The position numbers were made by a program, and so were the translations under genes. Source: CAXBCP01 sp963977005 (lineage in GTDB: Bacteria; Pseudomonadota; Alphaproteobacteria; MPNO01; UBA830). From it: a stretch of 64,000 nt of DNA. The stretch lies in NCBI GenBank assembly GCA_963977005.1, contig CAXBMQ010000022.1:14222-78221 (forward strand), written 5' to 3'. Positions 63,582 to 64,000 of this stretch are shown one piece after another. The number at the start of each line of letters is the position of its first letter. Positions within the stretch are counted from its first letter, which is position 1. Under the pieces are notes generated by a model. That model was not told the origin of the DNA and made no database searches. It worked only from the letters and a program-made list of their open reading frames with translations.

Positions 63582-64000
63582 CTATTTCTTGCGCCGGCGT
63601 CGCCTGGCGGCGAGAAATCCGAGGCCTGCCGCACCCGCGGCGAAGGGAACAAGGCTGGTTGGTTCGGAAACGCTGGAAGCGGCGCCGGTTGTGACGGTGA
63701 CCTGGTAAAATGCGTCGCCGGTACCGTCAAAGCCCAGGCGCAAATTCAGATCGCCGGTCGATAGCGCGGAGGTGTCGATGTCGAAGGTGAAGGATTTATC
63801 GCCGAAAACCTGTCCGTCGGGGAAGGGCCCGGCGCTTGCCGTCGGGTCGGGACCGCTGTCGCCCGCCAACGGATCGAATGCCCCGGTTTCATCGAGCAGA
63901 TGGAGCGTAAACCCGACATCGGTCGGCTCGCCGCTTGCCGACCCTGAGGCGGTCGGTTCCTCGCTGCCGCTGGCGGATGCTTCTGCGCTCGGATCGGATG
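63582..64000 (-). CDS. PEP-CTERM-like surface protein, C-terminal part
   Basis: The frame stays open to the window edge, so the N terminus is missing; at least 138 residues are visible. A Ser/Gly/Glu/Pro-rich stretch with repeated EPT comes first, then a beta-rich region (FTFDIDTSALSTGDLNLRL), and finally SEPTSLVPFAAGAAGLGFL followed by a RRRRRKK tail. This is the PEP-CTERM layout: a short motif, one membrane segment and a basic cluster recognised by an exosortase. Here the first Pro of PEP is Ser. No exosortase is in the window. It lies 20 bases upstream of the cytidylyltransferase-like gene on the same strand. Confidence 0.7.
   Translation of the reverse strand, partial: SDPSAEASASGSEEPTASGSASGEPTDVGFTLHLLDETGAFDPLAGDSGPDPTASAGPFPDGQVFGDKSFTFDIDTSALSTGDLNLRLGFDGTGDAFYQVTVTTGAASSVSEPTSLVPFAAGAAGLGFLAARRRRRKK

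Noticed and set aside
1..64000. tRNA genes, rRNA, CRISPR arrays, insertion sequences, prophage genes or toxin-antitoxin pairs.
   Set aside because: None could be supported by reading the gaps and gene contents; almost all sequence is accounted for by core genes.

Overview
The window is about 64 kb of high-GC chromosomal DNA from an alphaproteobacterium, most probably of the Rhodospirillales type. The evidence is the gene order dnaE, rpsB-tsf-pyrH-frr-uppS-cdsA-dxr-rseP-bamA-skp-lpxD-fabZ-lpxA-lpxI-lpxB, the use of LpxI instead of LpxH, the short prolyl-tRNA synthetase, a lipoyl domain on the pyruvate dehydrogenase E1 beta subunit, the trpD-trpC-moaC-moeA-lexA order, and a GTTC-N7-GTTC LexA box in front of lexA. 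No insertion sequence, prophage, CRISPR array or tRNA gene is visible.

Bases 1-11900 hold a purine-use locus. A divergent GntR-family regulator (cut by the window edge) faces uraH-puuD-xdhA-xdhB, followed with overlaps by a nucleoside/purine-type ABC transporter (two-domain ATPase, two permeases, BMP-type binding protein) and guaD. Read together, purines are imported, guanine is deaminated to xanthine, xanthine dehydrogenase makes urate, the membrane cytochrome-c-linked PuuD oxidises urate, and UraH opens the hydroxyisourate ring. Two copies of an ATTGTATACAAT-like operator lie in the divergent promoter region.

Bases 11900-22190 carry a zinc-ribbon methyltransferase, a small exported protein, a MetE-like methyltransferase, proS-lolC-lolD and dnaE. 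A 777-base intergenic region follows. It holds a palindromic repeat element and a candidate 6S-like RNA with its own promoter. Bases 22190-36963 are the translation, envelope and lipid A supercluster ending in gloA. A bidirectional terminator separates it from convergent gltA and gltX. Bases 40000-46670 contain comEC, and on the other strand trpD-trpC-moaC-moeA and SOS-controlled lexA. Bases 46850-60526 hold a periplasmic polysaccharide deacetylase-like gene, an acetyltransferase, ppiD, tpiA, secG, pyrG, kdsA, eno, ftsB and pdhA-pdhB-pdhC.

The last 3.5 kb (60536-64000, minus strand) is the least ordinary part. A PEP-CTERM-like surface protein (cut by the edge) is followed closely by a PCYT2-like cytidylyltransferase fused to an unknown Rossmann-type domain, a GT-B-like transferase and a methyltransferase. 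This looks like a small, undescribed system for activating a phospho-alcohol head group and adding it to a surface polymer or protein. That function is inferred from domain content and gene order only.
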